From NCBI GenBank assembly GCA_026398275.1, contig JAPLTF010000063.1, positions 1 through 64,000 on the forward strand: a DNA stretch of 64,000 nt. The letters are read 5' to 3'. Shown piece after piece: positions 54,040 to 62,879 of the stretch. This stretch comes from Verrucomicrobiota bacterium (GTDB lineage: Bacteria; Verrucomicrobiota; Verrucomicrobiia; Chthoniobacterales; Terrimicrobiaceae). The notes beneath the pieces are model-generated. The model was not told the DNA's origin. It worked only from the letters and a program-made list of their open reading frames with translations, and searched no databases. The translations under genes and the position numbers were made by a program. Each line of letters opens with the position of its first letter. Within the stretch, counting starts at the first letter, position 1.

Positions 54040-54067
54040 CTTAAGGGTTTTACATTCCAGCCTGTTG
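54040..54067 (+). promoter_or_regulatory. Conserved operator-like box, copy 4 (before the first GH29 gene)
   Basis: CTTAAGGGTTTTAC at 54040-54053 is followed by 11 nt and TTG at 54065. It is the least symmetrical copy but keeps TTTTACATTC and the fixed TTG. It stands 115 bp before the GH29 ATG at 54169, downstream of the 80-bp palindrome. Confidence 0.6.
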
Positions 54068-54168
54068 CTATCGCCTCTGCGAGACTTCAGGATGACCCAC
54101 CGTGCGCTTTGCGATCAAAAAAGATTTTCACCGCGCAGCACCTCTCACTTCGCCTAAATACAAAACTT

Positions 54169-55521
54169 ATGTCCAACCCTGACTCTCCCACGCCGGAACC
54201 CCTCATCGCCCCCGACTTTACGTGGTTCAACAACGCCCGGTTTGGCATCTTCGTCCACTGGGGAATCTACTCCGTGGGACAATACGAAGCCTCGTGGGCG
54301 TTCTTTAATCACGGCGTGCCCGGCCAGGACCCGAAGGATTCGCTTCCGCTCGATGAATACATGGCGCAGCGTCATGCCTTTCTGGCCCGGCGTTTTGATC
54401 CCGTGGCGTGGTGTGAGTTGTTCAAAGCCGCCGGGGCGCGTTACACAATCCTCGGCACGAAACATCACGATGGGGTCGCGCTCTGGGACACCGCCGAAGG
54501 GCTCTCCACCGTGCGCGACTGCACGGCAGGCAAGGATCTGGTGGCACCCTTTGTCGATGCGGCACGCGCCGCCGGGCTCCACCTCGGCCTGTATTATTCA
54601 CACTTGGATTGGAATCATCCGGACTATGCGACCGTGCGTCAACCGGGCGGATTCACCCACATCCCGAAGGACAGTCCGTCCTACCGCTACGCGTATCCCG
54701 AGGGGCCGGACGATCCGGAGCGCTGGGAGAACTTCCTCCGCTTTCACCGCTTGCAATTGAAGGAATTGTGCGAGCGCTTTTCGCCGGAGTTGCTTTGGTT
54801 CGACGGGCATTGGGAACGCAGCTCCGAGCAGTGGAAATTCGCGGAGCTGCGCAAGCAGCTCCTTGAGTGGCGACCGGGCGTGATCCTCAATGGCCGGATG
54901 GGCGGATATGGCGACTACGACACACCGGAGCAGGGCATCCCGACCATCGCGCCCAAGGGCGTGTGGGAATTGTGCATGACCATGAACAAGAGCTGGTCGA
55001 TGGCGCTGCATCCCTCCTACAAAACCGCGCAGGAACTTGTGCGCACGCTTTGCGAATGCGCCGGGATGGGCGGCAACCTCCTCCTCAATGTCAGCCCGCT
55101 CGGCGATGGCACGATTTTCTACGAACAGGAGCGCCTCCTGCGCGAGATCGGCGCATGGCTCGCGGTGCATGGGGACGCCATCTATGGCACGCAGGCCGGG
55201 CTGCCATTCACGCATTTCTACGGCCCGAGCACCCTCTCCGCCGACCGCACCACGCTCAACCTCTTTGTCGTGGACAGGCCATGGAGCGAAGTCTCGGTCA
55301 AAGGCATCCGCAACAAAATCAAATCCATCACACTCGTCGGCCATGAAGGCGAGCTCAAGCATCGCATCAGCGGCGGAGCCGAGTTTGCCAACATCCCCGG
55401 CGTCCTCTGGATCAGCGTCCCGGCCGAAGCCTGCAACCCGCTCGGCAGTGTCGTGAAAATCAAACTCGACGGTCCGCTGGACTTCTATGCCAGCGAGGGC
55501 CAGGTGGTGACGCAAAACTGA
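54169..55521 (+). CDS. GH29 alpha-L-fucosidase (copy 1)
   Basis: This 450-aa protein starts with ATG 54169; the frame is open further upstream but runs through the palindrome and the operator box, which rules out the longer form. NNARFGIFVHWGIYSVGQYE (21-40) and TKHHDGVALWDT (97-108) are GH29 hallmarks. LLWFDGHWE places the nucleophile at D212. Residues beyond about 340 form the C-terminal beta-sandwich. No signal peptide is present, so it trims L-fucose from imported fragments in the cytoplasm. It is closely similar to the second GH29 at 60576 (same length) and is followed by GH78, suggesting a fucose- and rhamnose-containing glycan. Confidence 0.95.
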   Translation: MSNPDSPTPEPLIAPDFTWFNNARFGIFVHWGIYSVGQYEASWAFFNHGVPGQDPKDSLPLDEYMAQRHAFLARRFDPVAWCELFKAAGARYTILGTKHHDGVALWDTAEGLSTVRDCTAGKDLVAPFVDAARAAGLHLGLYYSHLDWNHPDYATVRQPGGFTHIPKDSPSYRYAYPEGPDDPERWENFLRFHRLQLKELCERFSPELLWFDGHWERSSEQWKFAELRKQLLEWRPGVILNGRMGGYGDYDTPEQGIPTIAPKGVWELCMTMNKSWSMALHPSYKTAQELVRTLCECAGMGGNLLLNVSPLGDGTIFYEQERLLREIGAWLAVHGDAIYGTQAGLPFTHFYGPSTLSADRTTLNLFVVDRPWSEVSVKGIRNKIKSITLVGHEGELKHRISGGAEFANIPGVLWISVPAEACNPLGSVVKIKLDGPLDFYASEGQVVTQN

Positions 55522-55544
55522 GTTTGAACCATAGACCGTCATTT

Positions 55545-57866
55545 ATGTCTGACTCCTCCCTAAACTTGCCCGATTGGCCAAAACCTCTAGCCGCCACATG
55601 GATCACGACACCCGTTTTGGGTGGCCCCCGCACGGTTTCGCCAGCGGTTTATTATCGACGCTCCTTTGCGATCGAAAAACCTGCCGGCCGCGCATTTCTG
55701 CACATCACAGCGCTAGGGATCCTTCAGTGTGAGATCAACGGCCGCCGTGTGGGCCATGATGTGTTTGCGCCGGGTTGGACGGATTACCGGAAGCGGGTTT
55801 ACTACCACACCTATGAGGTGACGGATCTCCTTCAGCCCGGCGAAAACGTCATTGGCGTGATTCTTGGCGACGGCTGGTATTCCGGTCATGTCGCAGAGAA
55901 GGACCGTCAACTCTACGGTGAACATCCGGCGCTTCTCGCCAGCCTCGAAGATGATTCGGCGGAAGTGCTTCTTGCCTCGGACTCCAGTTGGTCCCGATCC
56001 ATCGGCCCGATCCTCGAGAACGATCTGCTCATGGGCGAATCCTATGACGCCCGTCGCGAACTCGGGGCGTGGTCATCGCCCGGCTACGATGACGCCGGAT
56101 GGTTGCCAGCGGTTGCGATGCCTGCTCCGTCAACAATGATCGAACGTTCGCCCGGCCCTCCGGTGCGCCGTCAGGAAATTTTGCCGGGCAGGCTGCTCTC
56201 CACCGGCCCCGACGTTCCCTGGGTGCCGAGCCAGCGGCTTTTCGATTTTGGACAAAACTTCACCGGGCGGGTCCGCATCCGGGTGAGCGGTCCGCGCGGC
56301 CTGCACTTGCGCATGCGTCATGGAGAAATCCTCAAGCCCGATGGTTCGCTCTACACGGAAAACCTGCGCACCGCCCGCGCCACCGATCACTACACGCTGA
56401 AAGGGGAGGGGATCGAGGAATGGGAGCCATGCTTCACCTTTCACGGATTCCGCTATTGTGAGTTGAACTGGCAAAAGTCCGGAGTTGCCCTCGCGATCGA
56501 GTCGGTCGAAGGCATTGTCCTCCACTCCGACACACCGCGCACCGGACATTTTTCCTGCTCGCATGCGCTGCTCAACCAGCTCGCGAGCAATATCGTCTGG
56601 GGGCAAAAGGGAAATTTTCTGGAAGTCCCCACCGACTGCCCGCAGCGCGACGAGCGGCTCGGCTGGACCGGCGATGCCCAGGCCTTTGTGCGCACGGCCT
56701 CCTTTTTCATGGATGTGCGCGGGTTCTTTCACAAGTGGCTTCAGGACATGCGCGACGCGCAGGGTGAGGATGGGGCGATCCCACCCATTATTCCCAATAC
56801 ACATTCTTTCGGACTCCCGGGGGACGGTGGTCCCGCATGGGCGGATGCGGCGTTTATTTGCCCATGGACGATTTACCTCTGCTATGGCGATACGGAAATC
56901 CTGAGCGAGCACTACGCGAGCATGGTGCGCTATCTCGATTATCTCGCTGCCAACAAAGTCAAAGACCACATTCGTTGCCACCCTGAAAAGGACGATTGGG
57001 GCGGGTTCGGTGATTGGTTGGCTCTCGATGGCAGCGGACGGATGGAAGGCGGCACACCGAAGGAACTCATCGGCACAGCGTTCTACGCGAACGGTGCGGA
57101 CATTGTCGCGAAGACCGCCGAAATCCTTGGCCACACCGAAGACGCCGCGCGCTTCCGCGCCCTGCACGGCGAAATCGTGAAGGCCTTTGTCGCCCGCTTT
57201 ATCACCCCGGAAGGCCACGTGATCGGCGGGACCCAGACCGGTTATGTGCTCGCCCTGCATTTCGGCCTCCTGCCCAAAGCGCTTCGCGCGAATGCGGCGA
57301 ACGAACTTGTGCGCTTGATCGCCCGGAACGGTTTTCACATCGGCACCGGCTTCGTGGGAACACCTTACATCCAGCACGTGCTCGAAGCGACCGGCCACCT
57401 CGACACCGCCTACAAACTCCTCGAGCAGGAGTCGTTTCCTTCGTGGCTCTTCCCGGTGAAAAACGGGGCCACCACGATCTGGGAACGCTGGGATGGCTGG
57501 ACACCCGAAAAGGGGTTTCAGGATGTCGGCATGAATTCGTTTAATCACTACGCCTACGGCGCGGTGGGTGATTGGATGGTTAGCACCGTCGCCGGCCTGC
57601 AGTTTGACCCCGCCCAACCCGGCTACCGGCACATCCTCTTCAAACCCCGCCCCGGCGGCACGCTGACCTGGGCCGAAGCCCGCCTGCAAACCCCGCACGG
57701 AGAAACCTCGATCCGCTGGGAACTCAAGGAGGGCCAACTCGTGCTCGACCTCGTCGTGCCCGACGGTGCCACCGCCACGCTTTCCCCACCAGATGGATGG
57801 AACCACGCTCTTGAAATTCTCTCTGCGGGCAGCCACCGGATCGTGATGGACTCCTCGAAAAGCTGA
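55545..57866 (+). CDS. GH78 alpha-L-rhamnosidase
   Basis: This 773-aa protein starts with ATG 55545 (a TTG seven codons upstream is possible), 23 bp after the GH29 stop. The N-terminal jelly-roll domains (about 15-330) include GRRVGHDVFAPGWTDYRKRV and the conserved FDFGQNFTGRVRI. The (alpha/alpha)6 barrel has TDCPQRDERLGWTGDAQ with the general acid E370. The base is E647 in TTIWERWDGW. The C-terminal beta domain ends the protein. It lacks a signal peptide and should release L-rhamnose from imported oligosaccharides. It is cotranscribed with GH29 copy 1. Confidence 0.95.
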   Translation: MSDSSLNLPDWPKPLAATWITTPVLGGPRTVSPAVYYRRSFAIEKPAGRAFLHITALGILQCEINGRRVGHDVFAPGWTDYRKRVYYHTYEVTDLLQPGENVIGVILGDGWYSGHVAEKDRQLYGEHPALLASLEDDSAEVLLASDSSWSRSIGPILENDLLMGESYDARRELGAWSSPGYDDAGWLPAVAMPAPSTMIERSPGPPVRRQEILPGRLLSTGPDVPWVPSQRLFDFGQNFTGRVRIRVSGPRGLHLRMRHGEILKPDGSLYTENLRTARATDHYTLKGEGIEEWEPCFTFHGFRYCELNWQKSGVALAIESVEGIVLHSDTPRTGHFSCSHALLNQLASNIVWGQKGNFLEVPTDCPQRDERLGWTGDAQAFVRTASFFMDVRGFFHKWLQDMRDAQGEDGAIPPIIPNTHSFGLPGDGGPAWADAAFICPWTIYLCYGDTEILSEHYASMVRYLDYLAANKVKDHIRCHPEKDDWGGFGDWLALDGSGRMEGGTPKELIGTAFYANGADIVAKTAEILGHTEDAARFRALHGEIVKAFVARFITPEGHVIGGTQTGYVLALHFGLLPKALRANAANELVRLIARNGFHIGTGFVGTPYIQHVLEATGHLDTAYKLLEQESFPSWLFPVKNGATTIWERWDGWTPEKGFQDVGMNSFNHYAYGAVGDWMVSTVAGLQFDPAQPGYRHILFKPRPGGTLTWAEARLQTPHGETSIRWELKEGQLVLDLVVPDGATATLSPPDGWNHALEILSAGSHRIVMDSSKS

Positions 57867-57906
57867 CTGCAGCCAATCTGGAGTGCGCCAAAATGCATTC
57901 CATCCG

Positions 57907-57934
57907 GTAAAGCGATTAACGTCCGGCGGAGTTG
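57907..57934 (+). promoter_or_regulatory. Conserved operator-like box, copy 5 (before GH31)
   Basis: GTAAAGCGATTAAC at 57907-57920 is a near-perfect LacI-type operator, followed by 11 nt and TTG at 57932. It lies in the 142-bp gap between GH78 and GH31, 88 bp before the GH31 ATG, so GH31 probably has its own promoter. Confidence 0.7.
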
Positions 57935-58008
57935 GCCGCCGTCCGAATGTGCGGCTATGTTCCAGCTCTCGAACATTTCCCACAAAAAACGTCAGCAACT
58001 CCAACTTG

Positions 58009-60570
58009 ATGCCTTCGTCCTTCCCTCTCCAAACCTCCCCGGTCGCCTCTCCAAACGCCGTGGTCCCATCCGGTTCTGCACGGTTCACTGTCCTGACCGA
58101 CCGGCTCATCCGTTGCGAATTTGCGGCGGATGACCGCTTCAACGATTGCCCGACCCAGTCCGTGCTCTGCCGCGATTTTGCGCCTCCGGCGTTCGCGGTC
58201 GAAGAGACTGACGCCCTGCTTACGATCCGCACTGCGGCGCTCATGCTGAGCTTTAATAAGAGCGCTGCTGGCTTCGATGCGGCCAGTTTGCGCATCGAGG
58301 CCAATGACGGAAGTTTTTCCTGGCGCGCCGGGGATCCGGCCATGGACGATCTGCCCGGCACGCTGCGCACGCTCGATAATGCGAATGGCCTCATCAACAT
58401 GATGACCGGTCAGCCGCACGAATTGCGCGGGAGCGTGATTTCGCGCAAGGGGTGGACCGTGATGGATGACAGCCGGACGCTGGTCTTTAACGAGCGCGGG
58501 TTTCTTTTGGCGCGCGAGACCAGTGGAAGCGATCTCTACTTTTTCGGTTATGGCACCGACTACGCCGCCTGCCTGCGCGATTACTACCGGCTTTGCGGAA
58601 ATGTGCCGCTTCCGCCGAAGTTCGCGCTCGGCCTCTGGTGGAGTAAGTGGTGGCCTTACACCGATCAGGGCCTGCTCGGGATCATCGGCGAGTTCGCGAC
58701 CCATGGCGTGCCGCTCTCGATCTGCGTGGTGGACATGGACTGGCACATTGTCTTCAACGAGCATCACACGGGCTGGACCGGCTACACGTGGAATCCGCAT
58801 TACTTTGCAGATCCCGAAAAATTCTTCGCCGCGATCCATGCGCAGGGCGTCCATGCGTGCCTGAACCTTCACCCGCACGAAGGTGTGGCTCCCCACGAAA
58901 AAGCCTATGCAGCGATGGCCCGACGCCTCGGTTACGATCCGGCAGAAAAGCAAACCATCCCGTTCGATCTCTCGAACGAGAAATTTCTGGAGGCGTATTT
59001 CGAGGAACTCCACCATCCGCTGGAAAAGCAGGGCGTGGATTTTTGGTGGATGGACTGGCAGCAGGGTGAGACGTGTGCGCTGCCAGGGGTTGATCCGCTC
59101 TGGTATCTCAACCACCTCCACGCATCGAATCTGGCGCGCGATGGAAAGAAGCGTCCGCTCATCTTTTCGCGCTGGGGCGACCACGCCAGCCACCGCTATC
59201 CGCTGGGCTTCAGCGGCGATACCTACAGCACATGGGAGACGCTTTCTGCGCTGCCGTATTTCACCGCCGCCTCCGCCAACCTCGGCTACGGCTGGCGCAG
59301 CGACGAGACAGGCGGCTTCCAGCGCGGCAACCACAACGACCACGAACTCTTCACGCGCTGGAATCAATTCGCCTGCTTTTCTCCGACCTATCGTCTGCAC
59401 AATTGCGGTGATCCGACGCTGGACTACCGCCCGTGGGCCAAGCCCGCCGAATTCCGCGATGCGATCCTCGCCACGATGTGCCTGCGCCGCGAGTTGCTGC
59501 CCTACATCTACACCGCTGCCCACACCAATGCCACCGGCGGCGCCTGCCTGTGCCGTCCGATGTATCACGACTACCCGGCGGCGGATGAAGCCTACCTCTG
59601 CCCGCAGCAATACCTCTTCGGGCCCGATCTCATCGTCGCGCCCTTTGCCAGCGCGGCCGATAAAACGACAGGTCTCAGCCGTCAGGTCGTCTGGCTCCCT
59701 GCAGGGACATGGTTCGATTATTTCACCGGCGAAACTTATGCGGGCGGACGCTTCCATGTCCGCTACGGCGGGATCAACGACATCCCGGTCTTTGCACGCG
59801 CCGGGTCTGCCATTCCGCTCGAACGTGATGGAAAGACGATCCTGCACGTTTTCCCGGGCACGGGCACATCGTTTCATTACGATGACGATGGAATGAGCCT
59901 GGCCTGGCAGTCCGGCAGCTTTGCGCTCACCCGCATCGAGCAAACCTGCGATGGAGCCACGCTCACCATCCGCGCAGAGCAGGCTGCGGGCGATTTGACC
60001 TCACCGGGTTCTTATGAAATCGAGATCGCCGGTCAGCCCGGCACCCACACGCTGGCCGGAAAGATTTCATTGGCGGTCCAGCCTGTGTCAGCCCGCTTCA
60101 CCAAAGAAAGATTCATCGCCTGCCTGCAAACGTTCCACATGCTCGGGCACACGACGCGCCCGCTCATCGGCAAGCCGGGTATCGATTTTGATGGCACGAA
60201 AAACGAACCCTACCGGAAGATTGATGACATCCTCACCGATCCCACGGTTCTCCTGCCGTATCTCGGCGATTTCACCCCGGCCCAGACCCGCTGCCTGCTC
60301 GAACAACTCACCGACTCAGGGTTCCACTGCCAGCCACAGCCGGACAAGGCGGACGCGCTCTGCTTCTGGTCGAACCCGGACTCGCCGCATGCCGCGTCCG
60401 CCGCGCTGAGCATCCGGCTCGACTACAGCTACGATGCCGCCGCATGGACGCCCGCGAGTCCGCACGCCGTCCGCCGCATCGACAACCGCTCGCTCTTCAC
60501 CAGCTGGCAGGCCAACATCCAATACCCCGGCCTCTGGGCCTTCACCGAAAACCGTGCCGGACGCTATTAA
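58009..60570 (+). CDS. GH31 glycoside hydrolase (alpha-glucosidase or alpha-xylosidase type)
   Basis: This 853-aa protein starts with ATG 58009; the frame is open upstream through the operator box, which excludes the longer form. The N-terminal beta domain (about 15-190) leads into the barrel, with FALGLWWSKWWPYTDQG, VVDMDWH and VDFWWMDWQQG, where D349 is the likely nucleophile. The acid/base is probably D404 in FSGDTYSTWET. GH31 enzymes cleave alpha-glucosides, alpha-xylosides or sulfoquinovosides; the subfamily was not resolved. Residues about 690-853 form an extra C-terminal domain not usual in the family (LQTFHMLGHTTRPLIGKPG). No signal peptide is present. GH29 copy 2 follows 5 bp later. 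Confidence 0.92.
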   Translation: MPSSFPLQTSPVASPNAVVPSGSARFTVLTDRLIRCEFAADDRFNDCPTQSVLCRDFAPPAFAVEETDALLTIRTAALMLSFNKSAAGFDAASLRIEANDGSFSWRAGDPAMDDLPGTLRTLDNANGLINMMTGQPHELRGSVISRKGWTVMDDSRTLVFNERGFLLARETSGSDLYFFGYGTDYAACLRDYYRLCGNVPLPPKFALGLWWSKWWPYTDQGLLGIIGEFATHGVPLSICVVDMDWHIVFNEHHTGWTGYTWNPHYFADPEKFFAAIHAQGVHACLNLHPHEGVAPHEKAYAAMARRLGYDPAEKQTIPFDLSNEKFLEAYFEELHHPLEKQGVDFWWMDWQQGETCALPGVDPLWYLNHLHASNLARDGKKRPLIFSRWGDHASHRYPLGFSGDTYSTWETLSALPYFTAASANLGYGWRSDETGGFQRGNHNDHELFTRWNQFACFSPTYRLHNCGDPTLDYRPWAKPAEFRDAILATMCLRRELLPYIYTAAHTNATGGACLCRPMYHDYPAADEAYLCPQQYLFGPDLIVAPFASAADKTTGLSRQVVWLPAGTWFDYFTGETYAGGRFHVRYGGINDIPVFARAGSAIPLERDGKTILHVFPGTGTSFHYDDDGMSLAWQSGSFALTRIEQTCDGATLTIRAEQAAGDLTSPGSYEIEIAGQPGTHTLAGKISLAVQPVSARFTKERFIACLQTFHMLGHTTRPLIGKPGIDFDGTKNEPYRKIDDILTDPTVLLPYLGDFTPAQTRCLLEQLTDSGFHCQPQPDKADALCFWSNPDSPHAASAALSIRLDYSYDAAAWTPASPHAVRRIDNRSLFTSWQANIQYPGLWAFTENRAGRY

Positions 60571-60575
60571 ACCCA

Positions 60576-61928
60576 ATGACCAATTCACACGCCACCACAC
60601 CCGAACCCCTCATCGCGCCGGATTTTACGTGGTTCAACAACGCCCGCTTTGGCATCTTCGTCCATTGGGGCATCTACTCTGTAGGCCAGTATGAAGCCTC
60701 CTGGTCGTTCTTCAACCATGTCCCCGGACAGGGTTGGAACGGCTCGCTTCCGCACGATCAATACATGGCGCAGCGCCATGGGTTCCTCGCCCGGCGTTAC
60801 GATCCGGTCGCCTGGTGCGAGTTATTCAAAGCCGCCGGAGCCCGCTATACGGTGCTCACCACCAAGCATTGTGATGGCGTCGCGCTTTGGGACACCGCCG
60901 AAGGACTCTCCACCGTGCGCGATTGCATTGTTGGAAAAGACTTGGTAGCCCCCTTCGTCGATGCGGCTCGGAATGCCGGATTGCATCTCGGGCTGTATTA
61001 CTCCCACTGCGATTGGAATCACCCGGACTACGCGACCATTCGCCAACCCGGCGGATTCACCCATCTCCCGCCCGAAAATCCAGGCTACAAATACGCTTAT
61101 CCTGAGGGCCCTGATGATCATGGGCGCTGGGAGAATTTCCTCCGTTTCCACCGTTTGCAACTCAAGGAACTCTGCGAAAAATTCTCGCCGGAATTGTTCT
61201 GGTTTGACGGGCAGTGGGAACGCAGCTCCGAACAATGGCGCTGCGCGGAACTCCGTAAACAGCTTCACGAATGGCGTCCGGGCGGCCTCATCCTCAACGG
61301 GAGAATGTGCGGCTACGGTGACTACGACACCCCCGAGCAGGGCTTCCCGACGATCGCACCACGGGGCGAATGGGAGTTCTGCATGACTATGAACAAATGG
61401 TGGGGGATGGCCTTGGATCCCTCCTACAAGACGGCCCAGGAACTGGTCCGCACGCTCTGCGAATGCGCCGGCATGGGCGGCAACCTCCTGCTCAATGTCA
61501 GTCCGCTCAGCGATGGCACAATTTTTTATGAACAGGAACGGCTCCTCCGCGAGATGGGTGCCTGGCTTGCGGTGAATGGCGAGGCCATCTACGGCACGCA
61601 GGCCGGGCTGCCGCTCACGCATTTTTACGGCCCGAGCACGCTTTCCGCTGACCGCACCACGCTCAACCTCTTCGTCCTCGACAGGCCCTGGGGCGAGGTC
61701 TCGGTGAAAGGCATCCGCAATAAAATCAAACGCATCACGCTGGTCGGCCATGAGGGCGAACTCAAATACCGCCTCAGCGGAGGAGCCGAGTTTGCCAACA
61801 TCCCCGGCGTGCTCTGGATCAGCGTTCCGGACGAAGCCTGCAACCCGCTCGGCAGTGTCGTGAAGGTCGAACTCGAAGGCCCGCTGGACTTCTATGCCAG
61901 CGAAGGCCAGGTGGTCACACAGAATTAG
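60576..61928 (+). CDS. GH29 alpha-L-fucosidase (copy 2)
   Basis: This 450-aa protein starts with ATG 60576, five bases after the GH31 stop. It shares all motifs with copy 1: NNARFGIFVHWGIYSVGQYE, TKHCDGVALWDT and LFWFDGQWE with nucleophile D211. One residue is lost near position 49 and one gained near 260, so the length is unchanged. Differences cluster near the likely active-site loops (GTKHHDG versus TTKHCDG; NKSWSMALHP versus NKWWGMALDP). This suggests the copies split between linkages or aglycones after duplication. It is cytoplasmic. No operator box directly precedes it, so it depends on the GH31 promoter. Confidence 0.95.
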   Translation: MTNSHATTPEPLIAPDFTWFNNARFGIFVHWGIYSVGQYEASWSFFNHVPGQGWNGSLPHDQYMAQRHGFLARRYDPVAWCELFKAAGARYTVLTTKHCDGVALWDTAEGLSTVRDCIVGKDLVAPFVDAARNAGLHLGLYYSHCDWNHPDYATIRQPGGFTHLPPENPGYKYAYPEGPDDHGRWENFLRFHRLQLKELCEKFSPELFWFDGQWERSSEQWRCAELRKQLHEWRPGGLILNGRMCGYGDYDTPEQGFPTIAPRGEWEFCMTMNKWWGMALDPSYKTAQELVRTLCECAGMGGNLLLNVSPLSDGTIFYEQERLLREMGAWLAVNGEAIYGTQAGLPLTHFYGPSTLSADRTTLNLFVLDRPWGEVSVKGIRNKIKRITLVGHEGELKYRLSGGAEFANIPGVLWISVPDEACNPLGSVVKVELEGPLDFYASEGQVVTQN

Positions 61929-61977
61929 ACGGAACAAAGAAGGTGCTCCGAAGCCAGAAAGGTGGCACAATATTCCC

Positions 61978-62205
61978 ATGACGGAATTGCAGCGGGCAGA
62001 CATACGGCGTTCAGTCGAGGCATGGAAACGGGCCGGTCCGGTAATGGACCGCGTCCGACGCGAAGACATCCGTTCGGCTGACACGATCTCATCTATTGCG
62101 GCTTTTCGTGGAGCGGCGCTAACCAAGGTCATGACCCACCCGCCGACATTGACCTCGGGCCTCGTCGAACAGCAAATGTGGTTTCGGCTCTTCCGTGAAG
62201 CGTAA
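61978..62205 (+). CDS. Small partner protein of a nucleotidyltransferase (possible antitoxin-like)
   Basis: This 75-aa basic, helical protein starts with ATG 61978. It contains VEAWKRAGPVMDRVRREDIR and ends TLTSGLVEQQMWFRLFREA. The ending 'SGLVEQQ-WF' recurs, from memory, in small proteins placed directly before AbiEii/MNT-type nucleotidyltransferase genes. The stop and the next start overlap as TAATG, so the two are translationally coupled. I cannot say from sequence whether the pair is a toxin-antitoxin system or a tRNA-modifying unit. Its place inside a sugar locus may be accidental. Confidence 0.65.
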   Translation: MTELQRADIRRSVEAWKRAGPVMDRVRREDIRSADTISSIAAFRGAALTKVMTHPPTLTSGLVEQQMWFRLFREA

Positions 62206-62765
62206 TGACTGAGCTTTTTTCTCTCGCCTTGGAGATTCAGGATGCCTGTAAAAAAAAGGCTTGGCCGTTCTGCGTGATTGGAGGGCTTGCCGTTCAACAC
62301 TGGGGGGAACCGCGTTTCACCAAAGATGTGGATCTCACCATTCTCACGGGATTCGGCGACGAGGAACCCGTGGTGGATGGATGTCTTGCTCTTTATCGTC
62401 CCCGCATCGAAAACGCCCGCGCCTTCGCCCTTCAAAATCGGGTGCTTCTGCTCAAATCCCCCGATGGACTGGGAATCGATATTGCGCTGGGAGCACTTGA
62501 TTTCGAGCGGTCCGCCGTGGAGCGTGCATCCGAAATCGAAGTCATGGAGGGTAAATGCCTTCGCCTTTGCACTGCCGAGGACCTGATTGTCATGAAGGCG
62601 TTTGCCGATCGCCCGCTCGATTGGAACGATATTCAGGGGATCATTGAGCGGCAGGGGACAGGAAATCTTGAGTGGCCTTATATTTATCGGCATCTGGAGC
62701 CACTGTGTGAAGTGAAGGAGCAGCCGGAGATTGTTGATCGCTTGCGTCGGCTGGCGGCCCTTTGA
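62205..62765 (+). CDS. AbiEii/MNT-like nucleotidyltransferase
   Basis: This 186-aa protein starts with ATG 62205, which shares its A with the preceding TAA. FCVIGGLAVQHWGEPRFTKD followed by VDLTI shows the 'GG-x(n)-KDVDL' nucleotidyltransferase pattern (G25-G26 region, D44 and D46 as metal ligands). RLCTAEDLIVMKAFADRPLDW is a common continuation in this group, which includes AbiEii-type toxins and MNT antitoxins. It is probably a small mobile or accessory pair with the 75-aa protein. A different, larger nucleotidyltransferase is encoded at 3083-4165. Confidence 0.8.
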   Translation: MTELFSLALEIQDACKKKAWPFCVIGGLAVQHWGEPRFTKDVDLTILTGFGDEEPVVDGCLALYRPRIENARAFALQNRVLLLKSPDGLGIDIALGALDFERSAVERASEIEVMEGKCLRLCTAEDLIVMKAFADRPLDWNDIQGIIERQGTGNLEWPYIYRHLEPLCEVKEQPEIVDRLRRLAAL

Positions 62766-62814
62766 CCCACCCGCGCATGCAGCGGAGGTTCCAAGAGGGG
62801 AGATGCGCAAACAC

Positions 62815-62842
62815 GTAAAGCCATTAACATCCGACACACTTG
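62815..62842 (+). promoter_or_regulatory. Conserved operator-like box, copy 6 (before GH43-like gene)
   Basis: GTAAAGCCATTAAC at 62815-62828 is followed by 11 nt and TTG at 62840. It lies in the 114-bp gap after the nucleotidyltransferase gene, 51 bp before the ATG at 62880. It is the closest of the six to its gene. Confidence 0.65.
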
Positions 62843-62879
62843 GCTGGAGTCCGGTTTTGCAGTTGAGTGGATCCATTCC

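Noticed and set aside
53938-54168. An N-terminal extension of GH29 copy 1 in the same open frame.
   Set aside because: The extension would translate the 80-bp palindrome and the operator box; the family start fits ATG 54169, matching the length of copy 2.
57883-58008. An N-terminal extension of GH31.
   Set aside because: It runs through operator box 5 and adds a low-complexity basic peptide not expected in GH31.
61978-62765. A confident toxin-antitoxin annotation for the nucleotidyltransferase pair.
   Set aside because: Sequence shows only the nucleotidyltransferase pattern and coupling; toxicity cannot be inferred.
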